From Aricia agestis (Eukaryota > Arthropoda > Insecta > Lepidoptera > Lycaenidae), in contig NC_056417.1 in the NCBI RefSeq assembly GCF_905147365.1, positions 10,190,501-10,254,500 on the forward strand: a DNA stretch of 64,000 bases, given 5' to 3'. The translations under genes were made by a program, and so were the position numbers. The notes beneath the pieces were generated by a model. The model saw nothing but the letters and a program-made list of their open reading frames with translations, was not told where the DNA came from and ran no database searches. Shown here in pieces: positions 1-10,314 of this stretch (position 1 is its first letter; every line of letters begins with the position of its first letter).

Positions 1-506
1 TCGCTAAACAACTTTATAATAGCACTACTAATGACTTTAAGTTTAAATAATTCCTAAGGGACCTATCAGACAGAGAGCGGTCACGCGTTCAAGCGTTGTG
101 CGTTCGCATTTTGCGTTCGAGCGGTCAGTCACACAGGAGGAACTGGTGGTCCCCCGACACAACGTGATAACAATAATTATTATGGTCTAAAATGTTACTT
201 AACAATTAGGAATTATTTAAACTTAAAGTCAGTAAATATGACATTCTCGTGACTTTAAAGATTTTTGGCGTTGGTTTTCTTTTATAAAATGAAACTAAAT
301 ATCTTTTAATGCACAATTATTTCTGTTTGGTAAAATATGTTTAGAGTTCACGAATTTAGGCCTATTTATTTATAACCTGGGAGACGTTTAGTAGTTACGA
401 GTTGTAGCTTAAAAATTTGCGGTTTTTCAGTGATAAAATTTAATCACATAATATTATCTAGAACTCCCTTCACAGATTTTTTTTAATGCAGCAATTCCTG
501 ACATCA
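1..506. other. no recognised feature
   Basis: AT-rich sequence with one GC-richer patch near 75-155. No open frame, tRNA fold or inverted repeat was recognised. Confidence 0.5.
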
Positions 507-656
507 TCTTATATATAAAAATGGATTTTCAAATATTATGTTAGTCGCGCTAAAACTTAAAAACGGCTGAACGGATTGGGCTAATTTTAGTCTTAAAATA
601 TTCGTAGAAGTCCAGGGAAGGTTTTAAAGTGACACGAAGTTCACCGGGACAGCTAG
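507..656 (+). mobile_element. Helitron-like element, family B, first of a tandem pair
   Basis: It starts TC after an A, ends GGGACAGCTAG, and is followed by T. This is the A/T insertion and CTRR end expected of Helitrons. At 150 bp it has no coding capacity and is non-autonomous. It shares its body with the next copy, including AAAACGGCTGAA and GACACGAAGTTCACC. Confidence 0.75.
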
Positions 657-801
657 TCTATATATAAAAATAGATCTTCAATTGTGTTAGTAACGCTAAA
701 ACTCGAAAACGGCTGAAAGGATTGGCCTAATTTTAGTCTTAAAATATTCGTAGAAGTCCAGGGAAGGTTTTAGGTGACACGAAGTTCACCGGGACAGCTA
801 G
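657..801 (+). mobile_element. Helitron-like element, family B, second of a tandem pair
   Basis: It starts TCTATATATAAAAA directly after the CTAG of the preceding copy and ends CAGCTAG before T. The two copies align along their length with a few indels. Head-to-tail abutment with no spacer is known for Helitrons. Confidence 0.75.
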
Positions 802-1134
802 TAATCATATAAATATACAAGAATTTCTCGTTTAAGTTAAAAGATTAATAATATTTTAACGTACATAATATCATGCTTGGTTAAATTAGTCCTGTAAAAT
901 AAGGGCCCTATTTTCGCGCCACAGCTCAAGGGATTGCCCTATTTTTATTACTCCCCAGGGCGCTCTAAGGGCAGCCTGTCGATCCTCCTTACTGTTAAAT
1001 ACTCGAAATCTAAAATAGCTACAACATTATTTCGCCTAATCAGGGGGATTTGTGTGAGAGTATTTTCGTAGAGAACGCAAATGTATAATTAATTAAAGTA
1101 TTGTCTTATGTTTAGCAAATAAGGTTAAGACTTA
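802..1134. other. no recognised feature
   Basis: Mixed AT-rich DNA with a GC-richer patch at 901-990. No supported gene or repeat boundary. Confidence 0.45.
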
Positions 1135-1306
1135 AGGGTATGTACAGATAACAAGCACTCAACGCGCGTTTTGATGCGCGTAAGCATATACATTTTAGTC
1201 AGACCGTACAGAATACAGCCAACGCGCGTTGCGCATGAAAATGTATGTAGTTGTAAACACGCGTTACCAAAACGCGCGTTGACCTATTGTTATCTGAAAA
1301 TATCCT
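1135..1306. mobile_element. foldback MITE with AACGCGCGTT motifs
   Basis: The ends AGGGTATGTACAGATAACAA and TTGTTATCTGAAAATATCCT are inverted repeats, and the pairing continues inward through AACGCGCGTT and a CATATACATTTT stretch. The 172-bp unit folds on itself almost completely and has no coding capacity. Confidence 0.7.
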
Positions 1307-1790
1307 GAAGTGAACGCAGATCTAGCCCCTTCACACTTAGGTAGCATAGAACACGTGCTTGAAATTCAAGGGGTGTCAAGTAAGATGACAATGATTGCCA
1401 TTAGCTCAATTCAAAAGATGCTTGGGGTCGCTCAGACCCAGTGAGAGTTCAAAGATTAAGTAACAAATTGTGTCGACATTACTAATTCAAATATTTAATT
1501 ACCAAAAAAACGACAAATAAAAATTCATTTATTATGTTGAAGAATGAGGAATGGAATTCTTTTGTTTGATTAGATAAATAATAAGATTCAAATGAAACAT
1601 TCCTTCAACTGTAACGAAATCAATATTATTAAGTCCCTCAATGAAGATTGATTTCCAATCACAGGCACGAAGCCAATTAATTGGAGGGTTCGATAAACAT
1701 TTTAACAAGTATTTTTAACGTACCATCTGAGAAATTGATTCAGAGGCAGATAGCGGAATTACATTTATTGGCCGGAATGTTTCCATTCTT
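1307..1790. other. no recognised feature
   Basis: AT-rich with short A and T runs. Nothing coding or repeat-like was recognised. Confidence 0.45.
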
Positions 1791-1975
1791 TTTTTTTTTT
1801 TAACGGGCTTTGGCCCACCACACATTCCCACCACTGTATCTCCTGTGTCGCCAGGATCGACAGCGGCATCCAACCACGAAAACCCTTTGATATGATCTCA
1901 GGGAGCCCGAGGGACATGCTAAAGCTGTCTTGGGACCCGCAACGAAATTAATCAGAAGAAAATAGGAGTAGGAAG
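1791..1975 (-). mobile_element. poly(A)-ended retroposon 3' fragment (LINE-like)
   Basis: A run of T at 1791-1801 followed by GGGCTTTGGCCCACCACAC reads on the minus strand as a GC-richer body ending in poly(A), like the 3' end of a 5'-truncated LINE. The sequence resembles lepidopteran R1-type LINE ends remembered by pattern. No reverse transcriptase motif is present. Confidence 0.4.
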
Positions 1976-2028
1976 AATTCCAGATTCCAATGTTTCCATT
2001 CTGTAAAATCTTGAAGATCCCTACTTCC

Positions 2029-2122
2029 AGAGATACTTATAGTCCCGGAAAAATGTACGGCTCCCACGAATCTAATAAACGTCGAATCCTGACACTACGT
2101 GGCTGCAGCGGGCGTTATCTAG
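2029..2122 (+). mobile_element. Helitron-like family E, 3' fragment
   Basis: It carries AGTCCCGGAAAAATGTACGG and ends GCGGGCGTTATCTAG, the 3' end shared with better copies at 47801 and 51303. The 5' half is missing. Confidence 0.6.
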
Positions 2123-2201
2123 TTTTATTATAATTGTTGTATTATAGGGGCACTAGCATAAGCTAGGGCATATTAAGCTACTTTACGCAAAAATCTTGTG
2201 A

Positions 2202-2542
2202 CGTGGGAGAGCCATGCTTCGGCACTAATGGGCCGGCTCGACCGGAGAAATACCACGGGCTCACAGAAAACCGGCGTGTAACAGCGCTTGCGCTGTGTTT
2301 CGCCGAGTGAGTGAGTTTACCGGAGGTCCAATCCCCTATCCTTTTCCCTTCCCTACCCTCTCCTATTTCCTTCCCTACCCTCCCTATTTCCTTCCCTACC
2401 CTCCCCTATTACCCTATTCCGTCTTAAAATGCCGGCAGCGCACCTGCAGCTCTTCTGATGCTGCGAGTGTCCATGGGCGACGGAAGTTACTTTCCATCAG
2501 GTGACCCGTTTGTTCATTTGCCCCCTTTTTTCTTAAAAAAAA
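2202..2542 (+). mobile_element. SINE M (Metulj-like)
   Basis: Full-length copy of the commonest repeat here. In order it has a head CGTGGGAGAGCCATGC, the motif CGCTTGCGCTGTGTTTCGCC, a pyrimidine tract built of CCCTA and CCCTT units, then CTGCAGCTCTTCTGATGCTG, CATCAGGTGACCCG and a short poly(A). The 3' part resembles LINE tails, suggesting mobilisation by a partner LINE. The family name is from memory. The small open frames over it (2295-2649) are repeat sequence, not genes. Confidence 0.85.
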
Positions 2543-2876
2543 GCATTAGACGAACATCCCAATTAGGATTCTATTATTATACTGATCCCATAGATTATAG
2601 AATAATATCTCCACAGGCCAAAAGCTTTAGTAGTTCTCTAAACACGTAGGTGGCCAAAAGCTTGTAGTTCCATACATTTCAGTGATCTTCTTGTGGCGTT
2701 AAAAATATTTTCCCACCTCGTGCCACCTTTCATTATCTGCTTGTTATTCCGTTCAGCGCCGCGTACGGCGGAGTAATATCTAAATGTCATGTTTATCTCG
2801 TGTGATGACATTCAGAGTATTTTGCATAAATATATGCCTTTGTGACGAAATGTACGGCGAAGATGTTATAATCGAA
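2543..2876. other. no recognised feature
   Basis: AT-rich spacer. AAAAGCTT occurs twice at 2619-2662; nothing else stands out. Confidence 0.4.
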
Positions 2877-3239
2877 TAGCTGTCCCGGCAAACGTTGCTT
2901 TGCCATAAAATGATTTTCCCTGATTTCCTGCTTTTATCTTGAAGTTTTTTCTGATTTTTTTTTCTATAGACCTCACGGAGCCCGAGACCTTTCCAGCGAA
3001 TGCAAAACCGTGGAAATCGGTTCGTGCGTTCTGGAGTTATAGCATCAGGCCTGTAGACAATTAGTGGCAAAGCGCTAACGCTAATGCTAACGCTAGCGCT
3101 ACAAAATGTATGCGATTTGACATAAGTCATCGCTTCGCTAGCGAAAACTAATGTCAAATCCATACATTTTGTAGCGCTAGCGTTAGCGTTAGCGTATTGC
3201 CACTTGTTTACGCAGGAAGGAAAACCCGACTTATTTCTA
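2877..3239 (-). mobile_element. Helitron-like family B, interrupted
   Basis: On the minus strand it has the same body as the copy at 36716, including CCAGAACGCAC and the 3' CGGCAAACG..CCGGGACAGCTA region. It is split by the MITE at 3050-3212. Its 5' tip is missing where the element at 3242 begins. Confidence 0.7.
3050..3212. mobile_element. foldback MITE inserted in a Helitron
   Basis: Long inverted arms share GCGCTACAAAATGTATG and several CGCTAACG units around a short centre. CAGG is present on both sides (3046-3049, 3213-3216), while the uninterrupted Helitron at 36716 has it once. The insertion is therefore younger than the Helitron. Confidence 0.75.
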
Positions 3240-3241
3240 TA

Positions 3242-3498
3242 CAGTTTGTAACAAAAATAAGTGATAATATTTTAGGGTGTGTACGTGTTCCTTGTAGAGA
3301 GTTCACTGTGAAAGTAGCAGCTCTGAAAGACGAAACAATTTTTTCACTTTTGTATGGGCAAGGGCCCGAGCGTCACGAGTTCCCCATACAAAAGTGAAAA
3401 AAAAAATTGGCCTTTCAGCGCTGCTACTTTACAGTGAACTCTCTACAAGGAACACGTACACACCCTAAAGTATTATCAATTATTTTTGTTACACCCTG
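3242..3498. mobile_element. MITE A, Tc1/mariner-type termini
   Basis: A near-perfect inverted repeat starts CAGTTTGTAAC and ends GTTACACCCTG, flanked by TA on both sides, with arms of about 110 bp including TTCACTGTGAAAGTAGCAG. TA duplication and these termini fit Tc1/mariner mobilisation. Related copies lie at 32551, 55995 and 63861. Confidence 0.8.
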
Positions 3499-3530
3499 TA
3501 TATTAGATTAATTCTGTATGGTAATTGGTA

Positions 3531-3800
3531 AGACTGGCCGCATACACAGTACACACGTTTTTCGTATTCGATTTCCTAATGTGTAATAACGATTGGGAAT
3601 CCCGGGAGACTAGAGCAAACGTTCGTTTTTTTTTCACGCGCGAAGGGTCTTTGCACTTGAAAATATTATGTACGTGCGGAATATTTTCCGTTCGGAAAAA
3701 AGCGAACGTGTGCGCACTGCGCTAGTGAAAGTATTTTCTACTAATTCCATGTATTCGAATTTCCGAATAATACGGAAAACGTAGTGTGCGTACGGTCAGC
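3531..3800. mobile_element. MITE G (GGCTGGCCGCATAC ends)
   Basis: The left end ACTGGCCGCATACACA and right end GTGCGTACGGTCAGCC are inverted, with CGTATTCGATTTCC and its complement inside. Related copies are at 21868 and 58994, the last with the clearest ends. Confidence 0.65.
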
Positions 3801-3801
3801 C

Positions 3802-4096
3802 CATAAAATAAATATACCTAGGGGAATAGAGCAACAATCTCGAGCTGTCAAACGAAACCAAAATTGGTTTTCATCTGTGTGAAAAATATGTGTATGTATA
3901 CACTTACACAAGCATGATTGAACATGAATTCAATGAGATTAAATTGTCAACGTGCGGCACGTGCCGACTGGACGTCAAAAAAGAGTGCTGCTGTCATGTA
4001 TCACACGTCTCTTTTTACCACGCAGTGTTACTGATAGTGACATCTCTCTTGCTCAGGCCTTTGTTTCTCTATTCCGCTAGGTATATTAACTTTATG
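3802..4096. mobile_element. MITE F (TTAATATACCTAG ends)
   Basis: The left end AAATATACCTAGGGGAATAG pairs with the right end CTATTCCGCTAGGTATATT. The body matches 58663-58972 closely, including CAACAATCTCGAGCTGTCAA and CAGTGTTACTGATAGTGACA. The 83-codon frame at 3890 is repeat sequence. Confidence 0.65.
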
Positions 4097-5097
4097 GGTC
4101 AGCCATGCGGGGTTTTTGACAGGAGTTTCTCTATTGAATAGCGTTGTTTGGCTCACGTCAAAACAATAGCTAAATCAACTACGCTGTTGATAAGCCGGGT
4201 ATCAGACATTTACATTATTCTGTGCACACAATTCTCGCTAATCTGGTCCTCAAAATATATTTGTTTAGCATAATATTATTCCATACTTGTTCAATGTGTC
4301 CGGAGAGCCTTTATGTTACGATGTATCCAGGTATATTTAAACGACAAATTGGCTCTCAAATTTTTTCTCTCTCTCACGATTATAAAACGGCAGCCATTTT
4401 TTTCCTCGGAACTAATCCCGATTAATCTGACCAATAACTTCTTATGTAAATGTTCTATGAACATAAAACAGGTCACATTCGATAGCTAAACTTGTGGTTT
4501 CCCATAAAAATTACGTAAAAAACATAAGATTCACGCGCCATAAACTCATCTAGTAATCAACAAAATATATACTTAGTTATATTTTTACGATCCACAACAT
4601 TATTTTAGTAGTGATGAAAATACTTTTTTTTTCTTTACACATTAATATAATATAGAAATGTGTTAAAAAACCTGTAACTACGTTTAATTATTAATAATAA
4701 CAATATCTTCCAAAGATCGTCAAAAGTAACAATTTTCGTGTCAAAAAGCACAATTAATTCCGACCCATTCCAACATAAATAAGATAAGGCTTTATGAATT
4801 TGAGCCGTGACAATTCCCAGTCACCTTGTGTTCAGAATGCACGGAGAACTCTCCATATTTCATTTTCATTCGCGCGCTGAATGCAAAATGAATGAGACAC
4901 CATGAATACTAACAAGCGCAGTTTATATCGCTAATCGGGCAAACAAGGAGTTCCATAACTTTGTATTGTCATACTGTGGTCCGGTTTTGACTTTTATAAT
5001 ACTAAAATGTTTGTGGCACTCTACGTGGCCCTTAACTTTATTTGGCAACACTTTATACATATATTTACTAGTTGATCTCATCAATTCCATCACGCAT
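4097..5097. other. no recognised feature
   Basis: About 1 kb of AT-rich DNA with small opposed frames (4222-4476) that lack codon structure or recognisable motifs. No repeat family was identified. Confidence 0.5.
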
Positions 5098-5457
5098 TTT
5101 TTTTATTGAAATAAGGGGGCAAACGAGCAAACGGGTCACCTGATGGAAAGCAACTTCCGTCGCTCATGGACACTCGCAGCATCAGAAGAGCTGCAGGTGC
5201 GTGCCGGCCCTTCAAGAGGGAATAGGGTAATAGGGGAGAGTAGGGATGGAAAGGGAAGGGAAAAGGGGAGGGTAGGGATGGGATGGGAAGGGAAAGGAGA
5301 GGGTAGGGAATGAAATAGGGTAGGGGATTGGGCCTCCGGTAAACTCACTCACTCGGCGAAACACAACGCAAGCGCTGTTTCACGCCGGTTTTCTGTGAGA
5401 ACGTGGTATTTCTCCGGTCGAGCCGGCCCATTTGTGCCAAGCATGGCTCTCCCACGT
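5098..5457 (-). mobile_element. SINE M, minus strand
   Basis: Runs from poly(T) through CGGGTCACCTGATGG to GCATGGCTCTCCCACG. The purine-rich tract (GGGAAGGG and GGGTAGGG units) is one of the longer ones in the window. Confidence 0.85.
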
Positions 5458-5469
5458 TTACATAAAAAT

Positions 5470-5625
5470 CGTTTATCGTGCGAGAATCTTACATATTTTG
5501 GAATAAAAGTATCCAATGTCCTTTCCTGGATTTCAAAGTCTCCGTGCCTTTCAACGAAATCGGTAGAATTATTTGGTGTGAAGAGGTAACAGAAAGAAAG
5601 AAACACTTTCGCATTTATTTTATAT
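5470..5625 (-). mobile_element. Helitron-like family E fragment
   Basis: On the minus strand it carries the family E middle and 5' region; plus-strand landmarks are AAAGTATCCAATGTCCTTTC and GAAGAGGTAACAGA. The 3' end is missing next to the SINE. Confidence 0.55.
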
Positions 5626-5671
5626 TATATCAAAATATATTAGCTTACATTGTTATTTTCCACCTTTTTGG

Positions 5672-5815
5672 TAAAAGGTGGCCCCGTGCGAGTTTCTTAC
5701 GCCGGGTTAGTTCTCGAACCGGTGGTAGGCCTCATGTAGACACGACGCGACGTTCTAAAAGTGTTTACTTCGTTAACCTATTTGGAAATAAATATTTTTG
5801 ATTTGATTTTGATTT
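5672..5815 (+). mobile_element. LINE-like 3' terminal fragment
   Basis: GCCCCGTGCGAGTTTCTTACG, a GGTGGTAG motif, then ATTTGGAAATAAATATTTTTG and a TGATTT repeat tail. This resembles the 3' untranslated end of a lepidopteran LINE. No coding motif is present. Confidence 0.45.
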
Positions 5816-6357
5816 CATTTGACATTATATTAAGTATATCAAAATATACCAGTCTTATGAAAAAATATTTTTATGTGTAAAAAATTGTGCGGTCAAAATA
5901 TAAAGCATTTAATCATCATTAATTGATACATCACAATCTTCATTAAATTAAAATAATCCAGTAAAAAAAATATACCAGTATTTATATTGAAAGCGCTGGA
6001 ATCAGAAATCATTAACGCATTAACATCAATACGAAGCTTTCCCGATCCTAGAAACATTTCTTATTACCGGGAGTTCAGTGGGACATATACGAAGTTCCGA
6101 CCGCGCTTCGAATAGTTAGATACTTACCTACTTCGTGAATACTTCAGATACGAGTGCAGTGATTTCGATTTAGTAGGACCTTACGAGTATTTGTAAGGAC
6201 TGAAAACTAAAGTATTTATTGTGAGAAAATACTTTGATTCTTAGATAACATTTTCGGGCTACAAAGAACTCGGATGTGAGATTGGCAAGCGTGGATTCAA
6301 AATAGTTGTCAAAATGGCAACAGCAATAATATTATAATACTTTAATTATAGTATAAA
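5816..6357. other. no recognised feature
   Basis: AT-rich interval without a recognised gene or repeat. Confidence 0.45.
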
Positions 6358-6636
6358 CTAGCTGTTGCCCGCGACTTCGTCCGCGTCAACTTAGTATAAT
6401 AACAAAGATGGATAGTCCGCTAGCAAATATGAAAAAAGTAAAAATATAACCTCCTTTTTGGAAGTCGGTTAAAAAGTAGCCTAAGCTACACCTTACTACA
6501 TCAGCTATCTACAAAAAAAGTCCCGGCAAAATAGCTCCAGACGTTTCAGAGATTAGCCGGAACAAACAGATAGACAGGCAGACATACAGACAAAAGTTGT
6601 AAAAAATGCTGTTTTGGTGTATGTATCGTATATAGA
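6358..6636 (-). mobile_element. Helitron-like element, complete ends
   Basis: On the minus strand it begins TCTATATACGATACATAC after A and ends GGGCAACAGCTAG before T. Near the 3' end the sequence ACGCGGACGAAGTCGCGGG can form a small hairpin. At 279 bp it is non-autonomous. Confidence 0.7.
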
Positions 6637-7362
6637 TTCATAATATGCATTATGCATGTAGTAAAAAACGGTTCCAGGCAAGAATCCGAAATTCATATTA
6701 CTGTTACACTAAGCTAATAATCTTCGACTCAATGATTTTTAAAGCAAAGACTTAAAACATTCTCCAAAATATTATGCCTAATTACTGTTTAACATCCCAT
6801 CATTTTCGTTACTCTTATTTTGTGAAACAAAAATTGTCCTAATAAAATTCTTCTCAAATTTTTCGCTTCGTAGACTACCGCATAAGGCATTGTCTAACGC
6901 CATCCTTATAAATATATCTAATCGACTTTTTATTGTGTAAAAAGTGGAGGATCCTGATAGTCTTCCCGAAATAAAAATGGTTTCAATCCGCTCTCAATTG
7001 CTCGATTATAGTTGTTAATCTTCTAAAGTCCCCTTTGTCGTTTTTGGAGTGATGTATAGCTTTTTAAGTGTATTAAAAACAACATGGTGTCCGTCCTCCG
7101 AACTGGAGGACGTTTTAATTAAATTACCTGTCTAAAGCCCCTCTGGACGGAGGACGTGGCATTGACAGGCGTCGGGGCTCAAACACTGCAGTGAAATTTT
7201 ATGAAATATTGCAAGTTTCAAAAACTGAACGCATGGTTATTGATTTTACACAGCCGAAAATCGCTGCAGGATTTTTTTATTGCTTAGGCTTGCTAGTTGC
7301 ATTGTAGTGCGGCGTGCATCGCGCAAGTACGTTACTTTGCCTCAAAGTTCAAGAGATAAAGT
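6637..7362. other. no recognised gene; GGACG inverted motif
   Basis: AT-rich. At 7088-7158 the sequence CCGTCCTCCGAACTGGAGGACG is followed about 50 bases later by GGACGGAGGACG, giving possible competing hairpins. No function can be assigned. Confidence 0.4.
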
Positions 7363-8611
7363 GCCCCCACCGAATAATCGGACAATCGTAAAAATGAAAA
7401 TGTTCAGGGAGCCGAAAAACTGAATTTGTTAATAACTCCGTCAAAAAAAAGCATCAAAGACTTTTTATATCTCAAATGAAAGCTAATTTTTTTGCCTATC
7501 TTGCTATCTTAACAATATTTAATTACCACCGAAGGTTTTTTTTAAATAAAGCAAAACGCAACTTATCGTTCTGGAGTAGGTCAAGCTCTGATCATTATTG
7601 TCTATTGCATGATTATTCGGGTAATTTTGCGTTTCGACTTCAATAAAATGCACATATAATATCTCATTGCAATATTATTCGGAGAAATTATTTGGGATAT
7701 GAATATTGGTAAACACCTATTACTTTACTATTCGGTGATTAAAAAATATTGTACACTTTATAATTATAGTCATTGTCATTTTTTCCAATGATTTTCTACT
7801 ATAGGTAAATTAAAAATAATATGTATTTTTGTTTTAATACATTCATTATCTGATGACATAAATGATATTCTTGCAATTGGAACAGCTGTTAGTTAAAAAA
7901 AATACACTCTGGAGACTGGCTCTATCATTTTAATATTACTTATAATTATTGAAGTAATTAAAATGTTAATCATAACCCTCATCGCCACCGGAGTACCAGA
8001 GTTAGTGTCACAATAATCAATATCATATTATGTTCTAATAAAATGAATGATAATGGCAGGAAATTGCTTTAGACAGTCTTCCGAGAGCATGATAGGCCTT
8101 TTTTATGTGACGGTTCTTTAATCGTCGACTTCTGTCTACATCGTAATACAGTTCAATGTAATCAGGATCAAAACTATGTTGAAAACTTTTCAAGTTACAA
8201 TACAATACAATACAATATTCACACAACACACTATAACAGCACATCTTATAGTAGCTAGCAACAGCATTCCTGTAAATACTGAATTGGGTCCCATTAGGAC
8301 CTGCAGGACAACTTCCACGAATAATGTTTGACTAACTGACAGCTACTTGCATGCGTTAAACTGTAACAAGTGCTGTCGTGACAGTTTTAAGCACTTCTTA
8401 GGAGTCTTTGCGAAATAAGAAGATATCTAAATACGTTTTCATTAATTTGTAACAGATCTCGCTGCTTATAAGTATTGCACATACATCCTTGTTTGTAAGA
8501 AAACCCGCATGTGGATTACAAAAATCGAAACTTATTATGATTATATATCCTGAAAATTTAAGAAGACGGATTCCTATAATAGCCGTAAAGTATAAAATAA
8601 AAATATGAGCA

Positions 8612-8731
8612 ATAGCTGTTGCCCGCGACTTCGTCCGCGTTAGCATAGTAGATCACATCCCAAGTATTATTTATTGTACAAAAATATTCAATATACAGAA
8701 CTGACTTTCCTACGATTTTATTATATATAGA
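8612..8731 (-). mobile_element. short Helitron-like element
   Basis: On the minus strand it begins TCTATATATAATAAAATCG and ends CGGGCAACAGCTA, lacking the last G. It abuts the larger Helitron at 8732. Confidence 0.5.
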
Positions 8732-9613
8732 TGTTCTTCGCGGCTTCGCTTGCGTAATTTAGGAATTTCAAGCAACCGTACATATTGCAGCAAAAAGTAG
8801 CCTATGTCCCTTCACGTGGTCTATTCTTCATGTTTGCCAAATAACATAAAAATCACTCCAGTAGTTCATAAGATAATAAGCAATTTCATATAATTTCCCC
8901 CGTTTTTTCCACATTTTCATCTATTTCTTCGCTTTTATTAGTTTTAGCGTGATAAAATATAGCCTATAGCCTTTCTCGACAAATGGGCTATCTAACACTG
9001 AAAGAATTTTTTAAATCAGACCAGTAGTTCCTGAGATTAGCGCGTTCAAATAAGCCCTTTCATATAATTTCCCACGTGTTTTCCATATTTTCCTCTATTT
9101 CTTAGTTCTTTTTAGTCTTATCGTGATAAAATATAACTTATAACCTACCTCGATAAATGGGCTATCTAACATTGAAAGAATTTTTCAAATCGAATAAGTA
9201 GTTCCTGAGATTAGCGCGTTCAAATAAGCCCTTTCATATAATTTCCCCCGTTTTTTCCACATTTTCCTCTATTTCTTCGCTCTTATTAGTCCTAGCATGA
9301 TAAAATATAGCATATAGCCTACCTCGATAAATGGGCTATCTAAAATTGAAAGAATTTTCAAATCGAAAAAGTAGCTCCTGAAATTAGCGCGTTCAAATAA
9401 GCCCTTTTAAATAATTTCTCCCCGTTTTTTCCACATTTTCCTCTATTTCTTCGCTCCTATTATACTAAGCATGATAAAATATAGCCTATAGCCTTCCTCG
9501 ATAAATGGGCTATTAAACAGTAAAAGAATTTTTCAAATCGGACCAGTAGTTCCTGAGATTAGTGCGTTCAAACAAACAAACAAACTCTTCCCAATTATAA
9601 TATTAAGTATAGA
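8732..9613 (-). mobile_element. Helitron-like element with internal tandem units
   Basis: On the minus strand it begins TCTATACTTAATATTATAAT, passes (TTTG)n and four tandem units, and ends in the GAAGCCGCGAAGAACATC region. The interior is almost entirely tandem repeat and noncoding. Confidence 0.6.
8884..9570. repeat. four tandem 174-bp units
   Basis: Units start at 8884, 9058, 9232 and 9405, giving periods of 174, 174 and 173. Each contains TTTCCACATTTTC, CGATAAATGGGCTAT (or a close variant) and AGTTCCTGAGATTAG. They differ from each other by scattered substitutions, so the array is not very recent. Confidence 0.85.
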
Positions 9614-9895
9614 TGTACATAATTTAACGAATATTAGGAAGGACTTTACCACTTGATGTCTTCCAAAATGACCGCTGGTCGTTCTTACGTCTATGAAGAC
9701 TTAAGACATCCAAAAAAGCTAGCCAGGGACAGTCAGACATTCTTATTTTTTTAATGAAGAAAGTCTGACAATTCCTGACTCTAGGGTCCTGTCCTCTGCG
9801 ATGACTGATCTGATGCTGGTCTGAGGCTGGCGGCTGGAGGTGAGTGGACTGAGATGATCACCGCGATATGCTGGTTGTCCGACTCAGATTCTACA

Positions 9896-9992
9896 ATTAA
9901 ACTTTTTAATCGGGACTTAACGCGACTTATTTAAGTAGTAATGCTACTACGAGTACATACTTTTTCGTTAAGTCCCGATTAAAAAGTTTAAT
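9896..9992. repeat. 27-bp perfect inverted repeat
   Basis: Arms 9896-9922 and 9966-9992 are exact complements and contain TTTTTAATCGGGACTTAACG, with a 43-nt loop that holds a smaller GTAG/CTAC hairpin. It could be a tiny foldback element or a terminal piece of a retroelement. It lies just upstream of the LINE fragment. Confidence 0.75.
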
Positions 9993-10086
9993 TATAATGC
10001 AACGCGAAAGTTCAAAATGTTATCAGATTCTACAAGTTGTCCAAAATAAAACCCAACCAATATGCCTTTATGCCCCAAAGGTGCAC

Positions 10087-10314
10087 CGAAGACTATTGAA
10101 CCACATCAGAGAGAAGATAGAGAAGGAGAAAATTTCTATTGTGGTATCGCTGGACACAGAGGGGGCCTTCGACAATGCTTGGTGGCCAGCTGTAAAGGTT
10201 CGGTTAGCTGAAGTTAGGTGTCTGGGGAACCTGATTCGGGTGATCAGCGCCTACCTGAGTGGAAGGAGTGTGAAAGTGAGATGCGCAGGAGTGGAAGTGT
10301 GCAGAAGGCAGCAA
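10087..10314 (+). pseudogene. R1-like LINE reverse transcriptase fragment
   Basis: About 76 codons remain open and encode VVSLDTEGAFDNAWWPAVKV followed by a ISAYLSGRSVKVR stretch. This matches the first catalytic-Asp block (palm, SLDxxGAFDN) and the following segment of R1-clade LINE reverse transcriptases. The FADD block, endonuclease and 5' and 3' ends are absent. It is a decayed fragment inside the 3.2-kb unit. Confidence 0.75.

Noticed and set aside
2295..2649. Small proline-, serine- and tyrosine-rich proteins, also at 5136, 15443, 24340, 26817, 38786, 49256 and 56444
   Set aside because: All lie in copies of SINE M; the proline-rich stretch is the CCCTA/CCCTT tract.
2780..3163. 127-codon minus-strand frame
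   Set aside because: It runs across a Helitron and a nested MITE and has no protein-family resemblance.
8884..9570. CRISPR-like regular repeats
   Set aside because: The repeats are whole 174-bp units without unique spacers, inside a Helitron, in a eukaryotic genome.
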